Positions 62,634-64,000 of a DNA stretch of 64,000 nt are shown in pieces; position 1 is the first letter of the stretch; each line of letters begins with the position of its first letter. The notes below the pieces were generated by a model. That model ran no database searches. It saw only the letters and a list, made by a program, of their open reading frames with translations, and was not told the DNA's origin. The translations under genes were made by a program, and so were the position numbers. The stretch is from Rhodocyclus purpureus (GTDB lineage Bacteria > Pseudomonadota > Gammaproteobacteria > Burkholderiales > Rhodocyclaceae). The stretch is taken from the NCBI RefSeq assembly GCF_016653115.1, contig NZ_NHRX01000018.1:1-64000 (forward strand), written 5' to 3'.

Positions 62634-62641
<8 letters not shown>
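61460..62641 (+). CDS. carA: Carbamoyl-phosphate synthase small subunit
   Basis: 393 residues from a GTG start preceded by CAGGAG. This is the glutaminase subunit that feeds ammonia to CarB for carbamoyl phosphate (arginine and pyrimidines). The N-terminal domain has [18 protein letters not shown], and the class I amidotransferase domain has the nucleophile cysteine in [12 protein letters not shown] and the His/Glu pair in [10 protein letters not shown]. It overlaps carB by 8 bp. Confidence 0.97.

Positions 62642-64000
<1,359 letters not shown>

Overview
The window is 64 kb of GC-rich chromosome from a betaproteobacterium. The gene content and order (zapD-yacG next to coaE, birA-coaX, ntrBC-glnA, bamE-fur, hrcA/nadK/recN, grpE-dnaK-dnaJ) and the dense palindromic repeats suggest the Rhodocyclales, perhaps near Candidatus Accumulibacter. 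That placement is inferred from gene content and was not tested by a database search. Most genes are housekeeping. The accessory parts are a type I-E CRISPR-Cas locus, a family of amplified intergenic repeat elements, an aromatic-acid module and a few insertion relics.

Layout. 1-127: 3' end of a group II intron. 227-4122 (minus): yacG, zapD, coaE, a SPOR-domain protein and a TrpB2-type tryptophan synthase beta chain. 4222-10489 (minus): coaX, birA, ntrC, ntrB, a DUF4124 protein and glnA. glnA has a sigma54 promoter and two NtrC boxes upstream, so the sensor, the regulator and their main target lie together. 10798-14517 (plus): rhodanese, nadA, an endonuclease/exonuclease/phosphatase-family protein and a cardiolipin synthase. 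14619-16806: an 11-copy 183-bp repeat array. 16803-19200 (minus): recQ and a small ORF behind a yybP-ykoY manganese riboswitch. 19351-28015 (plus): cas3, casA-E, cas1 and cas2, followed by a leader and a CRISPR array of 68 repeats and 67 spacers (28083-32198). The array ends against an IS21-like relic.

32533-37360 (minus): DUF2058, lpxH, two cyclophilins, a YkuD L,D-transpeptidase and a TPR/NTF2-like lipoprotein-sized partner. 37624-39477 (plus): cysS and a cold-shock gene. 39612-43469: a LysR regulator divergent from a fumarylacetoacetase-family hydrolase and an MFS aromatic-acid transporter fused to a universal-stress domain. 43912-46885: rsmJ and an unrecognised membrane-anchored protein that sits between two repeat elements. 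48597-52874 (minus): dnaJ, dnaK, grpE and trxC, with two sigma32 promoters. 53386-58196: hemH-hrcA (minus) divergent from nadK-recN (plus). 58514-59634 (minus): a TMEM165/UPF0016 manganese exporter and fur. 59849-64000 (plus): bamE, dapB, carA and a truncated carB.

The most unusual structures are three. First, a composite repeat element with two different conserved end caps, a TCGGGTTA-type terminal inverted repeat and an internally amplified REP-pair core is present five times with 1 to 11 core copies. Second, one CRISPR spacer is a complete intrinsic terminator pointing along the direction of array transcription, and the repeats beyond it are the degenerate ones. Third, a full promoter-riboswitch-terminator cassette of the manganese class controls a short unknown ORF and possibly recQ, while the usual exporter client lies 40 kb away without a riboswitch.
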